Shown: positions 24,959 through 34,080, numbered from the stretch's first letter. The stretch is 64,000 bases of DNA from Exiguobacterium sibiricum 7-3 (GCF_000620865.1 NZ_KK211190.1:1687971-1751970); one strand, 5' to 3'. Notes: a model not told the origin generated them from the letters alone. Numbers and translations are program-made.

Positions 24959-26161
24959 ATGAATCAATTAAACCCGCGTGCTGAACAGGAACAGGTCCCG
25001 CAAAACGGTCGCTTCGCCCTGCTCGCACTTGCCATCAGCGCCTTTGGTATCGGAACAACGGAATTTGTCCCGGTCGGCTTACTCGCAGCCATCGCCGGCG
25101 ACTTAAACATCGGCATCACTCTGGCCGGACTGATCATTTCCGGTTACGCAATCGGCGTCGCCGTCGGTGCACCGATCTTGACTGCCCTAACGAACCGGAT
25201 GAACCGAAAAACATTACTGATGGCGTTGATGGTCGTCTTTATCGCCGGTAATCTCGTATCGGCCGTCGCGCCCAGTTTCGAACTGTTGATCGTCGCCCGG
25301 TTCATCACCGCGTTCTCACACGGTGTCTTCTTCTCAATTGGCGCAACGATTGCCGTTCAGCTCGTACCGGAACATAAAAAAGCCAGTGCCATCGCCTTGA
25401 TGTTCACCGGACTGACGGTCGCGACCGTAACCGGCGTCCCACTCGGCACATTCATCGGTCAATCATTCGGTTGGCGTGCGACGTTCTTTGCTGTTGCCGC
25501 ACTCGGCGTCATCGCCATCATCGCGAGCTTTTTCCTGATTCCAAAAGACTTGAAACAATCACCACCGGCGAAGTTTTCCGACATGTTCAAACTGTTGACG
25601 AACGGTCGTTTAATGCTCGGTTTCCTGATCACCGCCCTCGGGTATGGTGGAACGTTCGTCGCCTTCACGTATCTGACACCAATCATGCAGGACGTAACCC
25701 ACATCAGTCCAAGCCTGATCAGTATCATCCTGCTCGTATACGGAATTGCGGTCGCCATCGGCAACACCGTCGGCGGAAAACTTGCCAACGGAAATCCGAT
25801 CAAAGCGTTGTTCTATATGTTCATCCTGCACGCAATCGTCATGATTGCCCTGTCGTTCATGATTCCGTTTAAAGTCGCCGGCATCATCGGCATCATCCTG
25901 ATGGGACTGCTTGCTTTCATGAATGTCCCAGGTCTGCAGCTCTACATCGTTCAGCTGGCGGAAAAATACGTCCCGGCAGCGGTTGATGTCGCTTCCGCGT
26001 TGAACATCTCCGCCTTCAATATCGGGATTGCGCTTGGGGCAACCATCGGCGGACTCGTTGCTGACACGATCGGACTTGTCCACACACCGTGGGTCGGCGG
26101 GATCATGGTCATCCTGGCCGTCATTTTAACTGGTATCTCCCGTCGTCTTGAACGTCTATAA
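24959..26161 (+). CDS. MFS transporter, DHA1-type efflux permease
   Basis: The 400-residue protein has 12 predicted helices, starting FALLALAISAFGIGTTEFVPVGLL as in the AraJ/YdhP-like DHA1 branch. The loop 2-3 motif (ALTNRMNRKTLL) is present, as is the TM5 antiporter stretch (LTVATVTGVPLGTFIG). These are usually drug or sugar exporters. AGGAGG before 24959 fixes the start. The HxlR regulator and paired operators suggest induction by a toxic small molecule. Confidence 0.88.
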   Translation: MNQLNPRAEQEQVPQNGRFALLALAISAFGIGTTEFVPVGLLAAIAGDLNIGITLAGLIISGYAIGVAVGAPILTALTNRMNRKTLLMALMVVFIAGNLVSAVAPSFELLIVARFITAFSHGVFFSIGATIAVQLVPEHKKASAIALMFTGLTVATVTGVPLGTFIGQSFGWRATFFAVAALGVIAIIASFFLIPKDLKQSPPAKFSDMFKLLTNGRLMLGFLITALGYGGTFVAFTYLTPIMQDVTHISPSLISIILLVYGIAVAIGNTVGGKLANGNPIKALFYMFILHAIVMIALSFMIPFKVAGIIGIILMGLLAFMNVPGLQLYIVQLAEKYVPAAVDVASALNISAFNIGIALGATIGGLVADTIGLVHTPWVGGIMVILAVILTGISRRLERL

Positions 26162-26163
26162 TC

Positions 26164-26442
26164 ATGCCGACGGATCTGCGTGCACTCGACTACACTATCC
26201 GGATGCTCGGAACGATGCACGAGATGCACATCATCGCTCAATTATTGCAGGCTCCTTGTTCCATCGACCAGTTGTCGTCAACCGGACCCAAGCATTCACG
26301 GAGAGAGTTGACCGTGTGTCTGGCTCACCTTACACAACGGGGAGTCATTGAACGACCGGAAGCTGTCTATCAACTGACGCCAACAGGTAAAAGTTTGCAA
26401 CCGATTTTTCAAGCTATTGCCGAACAAACCCAGCATCCGTGA
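26164..26442 (+). CDS. Short HxlR-like winged-helix protein
   Basis: The 92-residue product begins two bases after the MFS stop, so it is cotranscribed. It has a compressed HxlR-like plan: MLGTMHEMHIIAQLL, a degenerate recognition region (SSTGPKHSRRELTVCLAHLT), then GVIER, YQLTPTGKSLQPIFQAIAE. The usual GGKW and LTQQL motifs are degraded, so it may not bind DNA alone; it could heterodimerise with the divergent HxlR. Inference only. Confidence 0.6.
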   Translation: MPTDLRALDYTIRMLGTMHEMHIIAQLLQAPCSIDQLSSTGPKHSRRELTVCLAHLTQRGVIERPEAVYQLTPTGKSLQPIFQAIAEQTQHP

Positions 26443-26455
26443 GGAAGCTGGGTTT
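26426..26455 (+). terminator. Hairpin terminator
   Basis: AAACCCAGC / GCTGGGTTT overlaps the stop codon of the preceding gene and is followed by TT. Confidence 0.7.
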
Positions 26456-26633
26456 TATGTCGTTGTGACGATCGTGAACTCCCACGGGATGTTTTCGCCG
26501 TTCCATCCCCGATGTTCGTCCAGTTGCACAATTGTAAAACCTCTATGAAATTCTCTCCTTTTAACGTTCATTTTGATTTTAAGGCAAAAAAGTGTCTGAT
26601 TGAATTTTTAAAGAGAAACAGCACACTCATCAC

Positions 26634-26662
26634 TTTACTTTAAGTTCTTATGAACCTATAAT
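26634..26662 (+). promoter_or_regulatory. terC promoter with spacer palindrome
   Basis: TTTACT (26634-26639) and a perfect TATAAT (26657-26662) are 17 bases apart. The spacer contains GTTCTTATGAAC, an inverted repeat in operator position. No yybP-ykoY riboswitch core is visible between 26456 and 26700. Confidence 0.55.
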
Positions 26663-26703
26663 TAAAATATGAAAAGCACACCACTTAAAAGGAGGAAGCG
26701 CTG

Positions 26704-27609
26704 TTGACACTATTGATTGTATTTTTAGCGATCGTCTTCATCATGCTCGCACTGGACCTTGGCGTATTTCACAGGAAAGCTCATGAGGTCTCGCTCCGCG
26801 AAGCCTGGACGTGGACGTTCGTCTGGATCGGACTCGCCGTCGCCTTTGGCGGTTGGTTGTTCTACGCGCAAGGCAGCGACGCTGCCATTGAATACACGAG
26901 CGTCTATTTCATCGAGAAAGCACTTGCGATTGATAACGTCTTCGTCTTCTCACTCGTCTTTGCGTACTTCGCGATTCCGTTGAAGTACCAGCACAAAGTC
27001 CTGTTCTGGGGAATTCTCGGTGCCATTCTCTTCCGCGTCATCTTCATCGTCGCAGGGGTATCGCTTCTTGAAAACTTCGCATGGGTGTACTACATCTTCG
27101 GGGCATTCCTCGTCTACACGGGTTACATGATGTTTAAGAACATCGGTCAGGAAACGTCGCTTGAAGAAAACAAAACGATACGTTGGCTTGAGAAGCGCTT
27201 GCCAATCACACAAGACATCTCGTCCGGTAAATTTACGCAACGGATCAACGGTAAATTGTTCTTCACACCATTGTTAATCGCGTTGATCTTCATCGAGATC
27301 TCGGATATCGTCTTCGCCGTCGACTCGGTCGCAGCAAGCTTCGCCTACTCGCGTGATCCGTTCATCATCTTCTACGCGAACATCATGGCAATCCTTGGAC
27401 TCCGCAGTCTCTACTTCGTCCTCGCGAACCTGATTGACCGCTTCTACTACCTGAAACACGGTCTCAGCTTCATGCTTGTCTTTATCGGAGCGAAGATGAT
27501 TTTCAGCGATGTCTACAAAATGCCGATCTGGATGTCGCTCGGGACAATCGTCCTTGTCATCCTGATCAGTGTCATTTACAGCTTTAAAAAGACAAAAACA
27601 CAAAAGTAA
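26704..27609 (+). CDS. TerC family integral membrane protein
   Basis: The 301-residue protein has nine or so helices. It carries the TerC hallmarks FIEKALAIDNVFVFSLVF and FIEISDIVFAVDSVAA, whose acidic residues lie within the membrane. Bacillus homologues (YceF/YkoY/MeeF-type) export or handle Mn and metallate secreted proteins. TTG start with AAGGAGG seven bases upstream. It is monocistronic. Confidence 0.88.
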   Translation: MTLLIVFLAIVFIMLALDLGVFHRKAHEVSLREAWTWTFVWIGLAVAFGGWLFYAQGSDAAIEYTSVYFIEKALAIDNVFVFSLVFAYFAIPLKYQHKVLFWGILGAILFRVIFIVAGVSLLENFAWVYYIFGAFLVYTGYMMFKNIGQETSLEENKTIRWLEKRLPITQDISSGKFTQRINGKLFFTPLLIALIFIEISDIVFAVDSVAASFAYSRDPFIIFYANIMAILGLRSLYFVLANLIDRFYYLKHGLSFMLVFIGAKMIFSDVYKMPIWMSLGTIVLVILISVIYSFKKTKTQK

Positions 27610-27626
27610 CTTCAGTTAACCGCAGA

Positions 27627-27656
27627 CAAGGAGGGAATCACATGATTCTCTCCTTG
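27627..27656 (+). terminator. terC terminator
   Basis: A CAAGGAG-GAATCA arm pairs with GATTC-CTCCTTG, with small bulges, followed by TTTTT. Confidence 0.75.
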
Positions 27657-27681
27657 TTTTTCGTTCAATCCATGACGGAAA

Positions 27682-27728
27682 AAAAAGATGAAAGACATCT
27701 CTTCTTACGGGATGCCTTTCATCTTTTT
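27682..27728 (-). terminator. sstT terminator
   Basis: The stem AAAAAGATGAAAG / CTTTCATCTTTTT, extended by ACATC / GATGC, lies just past the sstT stop on the minus strand. Confidence 0.8.
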
Positions 27729-27748
27729 CATGATCTCATCAACGCAAA

Positions 27749-29020
27749 TCAGCTGTTGACGACTTGTTCAGTTGGTTCTTCCGCCATGATTGGCCGATTG
27801 ATTGACAGTTGTTCGCCGTCTTTTAACCGTTTTTTAAATTCAGCTGTCGCTGTAAACAGTACATCCGTTGAAGAGTTGAGTCCTGTTTCAAACGAATCTT
27901 GTAAGACACTGATGATAAACCCGACAGCGATGACTTGCATCGCGATCTCATTCGGAATTCCGAACAAACTGCACGCAAGCGGAATCAACAGGAGTGATCC
28001 GCCCGCAACACCGGAAGCACCACAGGCACAGACAGCAGCCAGGACACTTAAGATGATGGCAGTCGGAAGATCGACCGGGATGTTAAGCGTATTGACCGCA
28101 GCAAGTGTCAGGACGGAAATCGTTACGGCCGCCCCCGCCATGTTGACGGTCGCGCCAAGCGGAATCGAAATCGCATACGTCTCTTTATCGAGACCAAGTT
28201 TTTTACACAACTCCATGTTAACCGGAATATTGGCAGCCGAACTCCGTGTGAAGAAGGCTGTAATTCCGCTCTCACGGATACATTTAAAGACGAGCGGATA
28301 AGGATTTTGACGAACGTTGATGAAGACGATCAGTGGATTGACGACAAGCGCAACAAACAGCATCGTTCCGATCAACAGGACAAGCAATTGACCATAGTTG
28401 AGAAGGGATCCGAGACCGTTTTTTGTAATCGACTCAATGACAATCCCCATGATTCCGAGTGGTGCGAGTTTAATGATCCAACCGACCATCTTCGCGATCG
28501 CATCCGAGAAATTAGAAATGAACGTTTTCGTTGAATCGGAAGCATTTTTCAGTGCTAATCCCAACACGATGGCCCACGTTAAGATCCCAATGTAATTGCC
28601 TTGGACTAACGCATTGACCGGATTGTCCACCATGTTCAAGACGAGTGTCCGGATGACTTCAATCGCATTACCCGGCGCAGCTAATTTCTCCGTACTCTCC
28701 GTCAGCGCGATGTTGACAGGGAACAGGAAACTGAATACGACAGCAACGGCTCCCGCCAAGAACGTCCCGAGGAGATACAAGAAGACAATCGACTTCATGT
28801 TCGTCTGTTGTCCTTTTTTATGCTGGACGATTGCTGCCATGACCAGGAAGAATACTAAGACAGGCGCAACGGCCTTCAGCGCGGAAACAAACAGTGTTCC
28901 AAAGATAGTTATGGACTGTGCAGCTTCAGGAATCGATACAGCTAAAATAATACCAATAATCAAACCGACTGCAATTTGTTTCACTAAACTGATTTGGTTC
29001 CACATCTTCAATAATTTCAT
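27749..29020 (-). CDS. sstT: Serine/threonine:Na+ symporter SstT
   Basis: The 423-residue protein is of the DAACS glutamate-transporter fold. Family hallmarks are the serine-rich hairpin [13 protein letters not shown], the NMAGAA substrate loop ([12 protein letters not shown]), [16 protein letters not shown] and [18 protein letters not shown] at the end. SstT takes up serine and threonine with sodium. It is monocistronic with its own terminator; AGGGGA lies upstream of the ATG. Confidence 0.92.
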   Translation of the reverse strand: MKLLKMWNQISLVKQIAVGLIIGIILAVSIPEAAQSITIFGTLFVSALKAVAPVLVFFLVMAAIVQHKKGQQTNMKSIVFLYLLGTFLAGAVAVVFSFLFPVNIALTESTEKLAAPGNAIEVIRTLVLNMVDNPVNALVQGNYIGILTWAIVLGLALKNASDSTKTFISNFSDAIAKMVGWIIKLAPLGIMGIVIESITKNGLGSLLNYGQLLVLLIGTMLFVALVVNPLIVFINVRQNPYPLVFKCIRESGITAFFTRSSAANIPVNMELCKKLGLDKETYAISIPLGATVNMAGAAVTISVLTLAAVNTLNIPVDLPTAIILSVLAAVCACGASGVAGGSLLLIPLACSLFGIPNEIAMQVIAVGFIISVLQDSFETGLNSSTDVLFTATAEFKKRLKDGEQLSINRPIMAEEPTEQVVNS

Positions 29021-29355
29021 ACGTTCCCCTCCAGGCTCAAAACGAATAAGTTATTTAGAATTTGAAAAACAACGATTCTCTCTCCTATCCAAAAGACAGA
29101 TAGTTTACTCGTTTATTTTTCTAAAAATTCTCTCAGTTTGTTGTGTTCTATTTTTACATAAATCCGGTGAAATAAAAACTAGTTTTTTGCAAGAAATCCG
29201 ATTCGTTTAAGACTAGGTGTTAAAAGAATAGGTATGCAATCGATTGCATTATTAAGATCGAGAAGTACCCTTTAAGGAACTTGCTCTTACGAAATTGAAT
29301 CAAAAAGAATTATTCGAGGTACGATCAAAACTGATCGATTTTAACGAAATACAAA
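29021..29355. other. Intergenic stretch with no clear gene
   Basis: This holds the AT-rich sstT leader. On the plus strand there is a start-less open stretch (about 29260-29410, reading EVPFKELALTKLNQKELFEV), which could be a decayed gene end; I do not recognise it. Confidence 0.3.
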
Positions 29356-29389
29356 AAGACGATTCCTCGTCCAATACAGGAATCGTCTT
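29356..29389. terminator. Hairpin terminator
   Basis: A perfect 12-base stem AAGACGATTCCT / AGGAATCGTCTT lies downstream of the toxin gene stop, with T-rich flanks in both directions. Confidence 0.8.
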
Positions 29390-29411
29390 CTTTAATTATG
29401 ACAAATTGTAC

Positions 29412-29762
29412 TTACTTTTCTTTTCGATTTAACGCATCTCTATAGACGCGTTCCCTCGTACGCTCTCCAATTGCTAAAATACTAACAATCCCTTCAATCT
29501 CTTGCTGAATTTCCTGATCATCCGATATTTTTATAATCGTTAATTGCTCGTCACGAATCGTGTAAACGAGCCGAAGATTCAATGATTTGTACTTTAGCTT
29601 ATAACAACCAGTCAATGGAGCACGTAGCGGTTCACCATGATTTTTTGGATCAACTGCTAATTTTTCCTGTACATCACGCTGAATAATTCGAATGATTTGT
29701 CGATCAAGTTTTTTAAGTTCTTTAACAGCTTTAGGGTGAAAATTAACTTTATACACGAGCAT
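29412..29762 (-). CDS. RelE/ParE-type toxin
   Basis: The 116-residue product has the RelE fold pattern: YKVNFHPKAVKELKKLDRQI, then PLRAPLTGCYKLKYKSLNLRLVYTI, then LTIIKI. RelE toxins cleave mRNA on the ribosome. The conserved GCYKLKYKSLNLRLVY segment supplies the usual Arg/Lys catalytic patch. The C-terminal tail (ERTRERVYRDALNRK) is long and basic. It lies 22 bases downstream of the antitoxin gene. Confidence 0.85.
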   Translation of the reverse strand: MLVYKVNFHPKAVKELKKLDRQIIRIIQRDVQEKLAVDPKNHGEPLRAPLTGCYKLKYKSLNLRLVYTIRDEQLTIIKISDDQEIQQEIEGIVSILAIGERTRERVYRDALNRKEK

Positions 29763-29784
29763 TCCACACTTTCAACATTGATTT

Positions 29785-30102
29785 TTAGTCAATGCTCAGA
29801 GAAGCAAATACGTCGTCAGCATCAATGAATGTTTCCGGCGAATTTTCCGCATCTCGTAGACGAGAAAGAAGCTCAAATTCTTCAATTAAAGCTGCTTGTT
29901 TGACAATCATCTCGCTCATTTCTTCGAATTGATGAAAACCTACAACGACCGTATCAATTTCTCCTTGCGCATTAGTGACGAAGAGTGGCACCTCTTGTGC
30001 TTTTTCTCTTGTTTGTTTGAAAGAACGTGAGACAGCAGTCGTTGAAATAATTTGATCCGCAGTAAGCGTCACAACCGACCGTTCTTTTGATTTCGAAATC
30101 AT
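29785..30102 (-). CDS. YefM/Phd-type antitoxin
   Basis: The 105-residue product starts with VTLTADQIISTTAVSRSFKQ, the DNA-binding part of Phd/YefM antitoxins. A linker with FVTNAQGEIDTVVVGFHQFE and an acidic C-terminal helix for toxin neutralisation follow. GAGGAGG precedes the ATG. It is first in the two-gene operon and is expected to autoregulate with the toxin. Confidence 0.85.
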   Translation of the reverse strand: MISKSKERSVVTLTADQIISTTAVSRSFKQTREKAQEVPLFVTNAQGEIDTVVVGFHQFEEMSEMIVKQAALIEEFELLSRLRDAENSPETFIDADDVFASLSID

Positions 30103-30377
30103 ATAAAACTCCTCCTCAATCCCACTTTGCTCTTCACCTCGTTACAGTAATCTCAGTTTTCATAGATAGGCACCAGGCCATTGAAACGTTTAGATGAATG
30201 AGTGAAAAGCACGTGGATAGTTTTAAATATGATATAGTGGATAATTTCTTTGCTTTAATAACTACATATATCGTATCACATGTTTTAAAAAACGTATAGA
30301 TAAACGTTTAAAAAGACGTATCAAAATGTGTATATAGATTTATTTTCTATCAACAACTACATTTCCTTCTTTGTCTA

Positions 30378-30470
30378 TTGAACTACCTCCACCTACGCTT
30401 CACTTAGAGGTGGAGGATTCCTGAGTTATCCGACCTAACGGTCGAAACCTGATCAGGCTAACCCCGTCGT
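30378..30470 (-). ncRNA. Predicted tnpB right-end guide RNA (omega/re RNA) region
   Basis: In known TnpB systems the guide RNA covers the 3' end of tnpB plus the right end, and the guide is the adjoining flank. Here the CCTCCACCT / AGGTGGAGG hairpin (30386-30416) and a CGACC...CGGTCG hairpin fit. The flank that would act as guide is the minus strand of 30358-30377 (TAGACAAAGAAGGAAATGTA). This is inference from family knowledge. Confidence 0.5.
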
Positions 30471-31628
30471 CCCGACGGTTGAAGAAGCTAAGATTCGTTC
30501 AGCCTCTCGTTTAAGATTCAGTCCTGCGTTCACATCCCGGTCGTGATGGATCCCGCAACTCGGACATGTCCATTCCCGTAAGCTGAGATGTTTCACGTCC
30601 TTGTGTTGATGTCCACAACTCGAGCACAGTTGGCTCGATGCGAAGGTCTTGCCGACCTTCACGATGGTTTTCCCGTACCAGTCCGCCTTGTATTCCAGCA
30701 TGCGGAAGAACTCCGACCAGCTGACGTCCGAGATGGCCTTACTCCACTTGCGGTTCTTCTGCATGTTCTTCACCTGCAAGGTCTCGATGCCGATGACGTC
30801 GTGGTTTTGGACGATCTCGGTTGATACCTTGTGCAGGAAGTCGGTGCGCTTGTTCGCGATCTTCTCGTGGATGCGCGCCACCTTCCGCTTCTGCTTCTGA
30901 TAGTTCCTCGCCTCGGACAGCTTGACTTTCTTGGTCAGGGCGATACGTTGACGGCGGGAGAGCTTGCGCTGTTCACACGCTAGTTTCTTCTCAAGCGAAC
31001 GGAAGTAACGGTCGTTTTGGTAGATCGTGCCGTCCGACAGGATGGCGAAGTTCTTGAGTCCGACGTCGACACCGACGGATGAACCGGTCTTCGGTAGTTC
31101 GTGGATCTCCTGCTCGACGAGCAGGGAGACGAAATATTTGCCTGACGCATTACGTCGGATCGTGGCGTTCAAGATACGACCTGTGATCTGTTTCGAGTAG
31201 GCGAAACGAACCCATTTCAGCTTCGGAAGTTTGAGATGGTTGCACACAATCGAGACTTCAGGAAGCTGGTTTTTACCTTGGATGTTGGTCTTGTATGACT
31301 GGACGGGATGGCGCTTCGACTTGAATCGAGGGCGTTCGTTCTGCTTCTTGAAGAAGCGGTCAAACGCATCGGCAAGATGTTTGACGCTGGTTTGAACAGA
31401 TGTGCTATCGACTTCCTTCAACCAGTCGAACTCCTGCTTCAACAAAGGAATTTCTTTGGAACAAGAACCGTAGGACAGTCCTTTCCCAGTGGTCTTGTAC
31501 ATTTCCTCCCACTTCGCGAGGAAGTGGTTGAAGACGAAGCGTGAACACCCGATCGTCTTCGCGATCAGGATTTCCTGCTCTTTTGTCGGGTAGATTCTGA
31601 ATCTGTAGGCCTTGTGCTTCAACACCAT
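30453..31628 (-). CDS. tnpB: RNA-guided TnpB nuclease
   Basis: The 391-residue protein is full length. The N-terminal OrfB_IS605 helix-turn region has [19 protein letters not shown] and [15 protein letters not shown]. RuvC-I GVDVG has Asp188 and RuvC-II IGIETL has Glu282. The zinc knuckle is Cys335/Cys338 with Cys355/Cys358, and RuvC-III is [11 protein letters not shown] (Asp363/365). All catalytic positions are intact, so an active RNA-guided DNA nuclease is likely. AAGGAGG precedes the ATG. A truncated, about 95 percent similar copy lies at 20454. Confidence 0.93.
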   Translation of the reverse strand: MVLKHKAYRFRIYPTKEQEILIAKTIGCSRFVFNHFLAKWEEMYKTTGKGLSYGSCSKEIPLLKQEFDWLKEVDSTSVQTSVKHLADAFDRFFKKQNERPRFKSKRHPVQSYKTNIQGKNQLPEVSIVCNHLKLPKLKWVRFAYSKQITGRILNATIRRNASGKYFVSLLVEQEIHELPKTGSSVGVDVGLKNFAILSDGTIYQNDRYFRSLEKKLACEQRKLSRRQRIALTKKVKLSEARNYQKQKRKVARIHEKIANKRTDFLHKVSTEIVQNHDVIGIETLQVKNMQKNRKWSKAISDVSWSEFFRMLEYKADWYGKTIVKVGKTFASSQLCSSCGHQHKDVKHLSLREWTCPSCGIHHDRDVNAGLNLKREAERILASSTVGTTGLA

Positions 31629-31746
31629 TTTTCACCTCCTTCAAAGAAAATATACCCTGAAAGTGGGAGATGAATCGCCTAATTTTTGATAAAGGCGTCA
31701 TCCCACTGAGACCAAGACCGCTCGTCATTATATAATTCACACCGGT

Positions 31747-31917
31747 TTATGTATCGACGATGATTTTAATGATTCCCCCGCTCAGATGTTGTTTGGCTTT
31801 CACAGTAAACCGTTTTTTCATTTCGCGCACACTCCTTGCTTCATTTTTAATCAAGACATATATTTTCCCTGGAACTTCGAGCTTATCAATGTTCAAACGC
31901 TGTATCTCTAACGTCAT
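31747..31917 (-). CDS. Small unrecognised protein next to the tnpB left end
   Basis: This 56-codon frame (MTLEIQRLNIDKLEVPGKIY...) has AAGGA seven bases before its ATG, reads as natural protein, and ends just before the presumed tnpB left end. It may be a real small gene or the 5' part of a gene cut by the element. No family is recognised. Confidence 0.45.
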   Translation of the reverse strand: MTLEIQRLNIDKLEVPGKIYVLIKNEARSVREMKKRFTVKAKQHLSGGIIKIIVDT

Positions 31918-31974
31918 CTTTAAATCCTTCTCTTCTCCGCCCCAGCAAAATAGAGCTCAAAGTAAAACAATAAA

Positions 31975-31993
31975 AGCATCCGAAAAGGATGCT
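31975..31993 (-). terminator. Hairpin terminator
   Basis: AGCATCC / GGATGCT with a GAAAA loop is followed on the minus strand by TTTTATTGTTTT, after the stop of the secreted protein gene. Confidence 0.75.
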
Positions 31994-32017
31994 GTGCATT
32001 GTAAACCAATTCTGTTG

Positions 32018-32869
32018 TTACTTTTTCGTCATGTAGACTCCAATGATTTTTGTGTATAACGCATCTAATTTCGCGTTTTCTTCAACCAGGATCGTCTCTT
32101 TTGTATTCACAAACAGTTGATTCGCTTCTTCAAATTTACCGGCGTAAACCAGCAGTCTGATTGCACCGCGTTTGTCTCCGACGATTTCCGATGAGTCTTC
32201 ACGAGCATACAGAAGCCGATCATATACTTGATCCATGATTTCGATTTTCTCGTCTGCACTGAAGTTATTGGCATCCAGGTAGGTTTTCAAACGATTGGCG
32301 TAGTCCTTATAGTCGAGAACCGTTAAGGCTTTTGTAATGGATCCGTACTGATCTTCAAATAACTTGATTTGGTTCTTTTCGTAGTCAACGATTACTTTGT
32401 ACAGAGCCTGTCCTTCTTTGGTCAACACCTTTTCCGCCTTCGTCAAACGAATGGTTTCTTTTTTCAAAGCATCAATCCGCTTGTCCGCAGCCTTTCTTTC
32501 CTTCTGCGTGTTCACTTCTTTAATCAGCTTTTTCAGGGCTTCCGCTTCTTTTCGTGCCTTCTTACGGTCCGTCATATACTGTTTTGATTTTTTGTTATTC
32601 GCTTCCACTTTGGCGCGGTACACAGAATCCGTGATGTATTCCGGTACTTTGATTCCGCCCAGATTCCCCATATGGAAGAGTGTGCTGCCGTACGATGATA
32701 CGACTTTCGTTTGTTTGGCGCGATACTTTTTATAGTCGAATTTTTTCTTCGCGACTTGCGTCGTCTTTGTCGCCGCATCTGCTACATTGCTGTTTACTCC
32801 GACTCCCGTCAATACAAGAGCCGTTACAAGCGTACTCGCCATTGCTTTACGAACTGTTACCTTTTTCAT
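32018..32869 (-). CDS. Secreted hypothetical protein, helical
   Basis: The 283-residue product has a Sec signal peptide (1-33, ending NVADAA). The mature part is Lys-rich and mostly helical, with a predicted coiled-coil region about 85-170 (KKARKEAEALKKLIKEV and following). No family is recognised. AAAGGA precedes the ATG. A promoter-like TTGGAA, 16 bases, TACAAT lies some 60 bases upstream on the minus strand. It is monocistronic with its own terminator. Confidence 0.7.
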   Translation of the reverse strand: MKKVTVRKAMASTLVTALVLTGVGVNSNVADAATKTTQVAKKKFDYKKYRAKQTKVVSSYGSTLFHMGNLGGIKVPEYITDSVYRAKVEANNKKSKQYMTDRKKARKEAEALKKLIKEVNTQKERKAADKRIDALKKETIRLTKAEKVLTKEGQALYKVIVDYEKNQIKLFEDQYGSITKALTVLDYKDYANRLKTYLDANNFSADEKIEIMDQVYDRLLYAREDSSEIVGDKRGAIRLLVYAGKFEEANQLFVNTKETILVEENAKLDALYTKIIGVYMTKK

Positions 32870-32996
32870 ACGTTCACGTCCTTTTTTTATGTGGATTGTA
32901 CTTCAGTCATTTTCAATTCCAAGGAAATAAGTAAATATATTCCATGACTTCAGTTTAGCATTTTTGGTGCGCTTTGTTGAACAGAATTCCTACCGG

Positions 32997-33230
32997 TTAC
33001 CACTTTATTTTATCTTTTGGAACGACGAGATAAATTCCTAAAATAATCAGAATTCCGAACAGGATATAATCCGTTGTCGGTAAGCCTCCTCCCCAGGCAA
33101 GACTGCCTTCTTTCGTGACAATCATGGATCCCACCTCAGCAATGGTATCCGTCATTTTGTCGAGTTGAATGATCAGCATACTAAACAAAACCGTCTGGAC
33201 GATAATCAAGACCCCAATCCATTTTTTCAT
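32997..33230 (-). CDS. Small two-helix membrane protein
   Basis: The 77-residue product has helices at about 5-22 and 54-70 with a short outside loop. Its ATG overlaps the ankyrin gene stop (ATGA), so it is translationally coupled to it. An ankyrin protein with a small membrane partner suggests a shared role, possibly immunity; function unknown. Confidence 0.65.
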   Translation of the reverse strand: MKKWIGVLIIVQTVLFSMLIIQLDKMTDTIAEVGSMIVTKEGSLAWGGGLPTTDYILFGILIILGIYLVVPKDKIKW

Positions 33231-34024
33231 GTTAGGCTCCCCCCTATTTCTGTTTGTAAGAGTGTCACGATTTCCGGATAACGATGTTTGACGGCAAAGT
33301 CGAGTGCTGTTCTCCCTTCCGTGTCTTGATGCTGTCGATCTGCGCCGTGTTCCAACAATAATTTGGTGATTTCGGTCAAACCGTACTGACTCGCAAGCAT
33401 CAACGGGGTATTGTTATCATTTAACGGATTTTCGATTTCAATGTCGGCTCCTGCTGCCAATAATGCCTGTACCGCTTTGATGTGCCCTTCCCCGGCCGCC
33501 AGATGGAGTGGTGCAAAGCCGTTCATTTCCATCCGATTGACATCGGCTCCCGCTTCCATCAGCATACGAATTTTCTTTGTCTTTCCTTCTTGAGCCGCAT
33601 AGTGCAGCGGCGTATGCCCTTCTCCACTATCTGTCTGCCAATCCACTCGTGTCCGGTCTTCCAGTAATCGCCGGAGAACCCGTTTGTTCCCGGAACGGGC
33701 AGCGATAAAATGCAGTGCCGTAAAGCCGTCTCCGTCAAAATCAAGGGCAGCACCACGGTCAATCAGCTGAATCGCGATTTCACCCTGCTTTTCATACAAG
33801 GCGAGATGCAACGGTGTCAGACCATCTTTATCGCGTTGATTGATGTTCGCCCCATGATCAAGCAACAGCGTGACGATTTCGTCATACCCTTCCTCGACTG
33901 CCCAGTGCAGTGCGGCAGATCCTTCTTCATCGAGCGCATTCAAATCATCTCCGCGCGCGATACATGTCTTCACCTTTTTGATATTTCCGAAAAAAGCATG
34001 ATCTTGAATTGATTTTTTAGCCAT
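33227..34024 (-). CDS. Ankyrin repeat protein
   Basis: The 265-residue product consists of about seven ankyrin repeats. Clear examples are EGSAALHWAVEEGYDEIVTL, DGLTPLHLALYEKQGEIAIQ, NGFAPLHLAAGEGHIKAVQA and EGRTALDFAVKHRYPEIVTL. There is no signal peptide or enzymatic domain. It is probably a protein-binding scaffold or inhibitor. AAAGGAG precedes the ATG. It is coupled to the small membrane protein gene. Confidence 0.88.
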   Translation of the reverse strand: MAKKSIQDHAFFGNIKKVKTCIARGDDLNALDEEGSAALHWAVEEGYDEIVTLLLDHGANINQRDKDGLTPLHLALYEKQGEIAIQLIDRGAALDFDGDGFTALHFIAARSGNKRVLRRLLEDRTRVDWQTDSGEGHTPLHYAAQEGKTKKIRMLMEAGADVNRMEMNGFAPLHLAAGEGHIKAVQALLAAGADIEIENPLNDNNTPLMLASQYGLTEITKLLLEHGADRQHQDTEGRTALDFAVKHRYPEIVTLLQTEIGGSLT

Positions 34025-34080
34025 GTCGTCTCTCCTTTTTTTAACCTATCGTCAAGTCGAATGATGTCGTGACGTATAGA

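Larger units (their letters stand above)
30378..31740 (-). mobile_element. Intact stand-alone tnpB element (IS605/IS1341-type)
   Basis: It contains tnpB, a right end with strong hairpin (30378-30452), and an upstream leader (31629 to about 31740) with imperfect hairpins that should be the left end. No Y1 transposase tnpA is present, so it cannot move alone. The right end finishes at TTGAAC on the plus strand (TTCAA on the tnpB strand), like IS605-family cleavage sites. The exact left boundary cannot be fixed from one copy. Confidence 0.75.

Noticed and set aside
25610..26083. Long minus-strand frame within the MFS gene, rich in Asp, Asn and Arg
   Set aside because: Typical antisense artefact of a hydrophobic membrane gene.
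26642..26657. LexA/DinR box at terC
   Set aside because: The repeat is GTTC-N4-GAAC, the inverse order of the Bacillus LexA box GAAC-N4-GTTC.
26456..26703. Manganese riboswitch upstream of terC
   Set aside because: The conserved yybP-ykoY loop sequences are not visible; the region is AT-rich and unstructured apart from the promoter palindrome.
30290..30345. Repeated AAACGT/ACGTAT motifs suggesting a short repeat array
   Set aside because: Only two or three irregular copies in an AT-rich stretch; no regular spacing, so neither a CRISPR nor a clear operator array.
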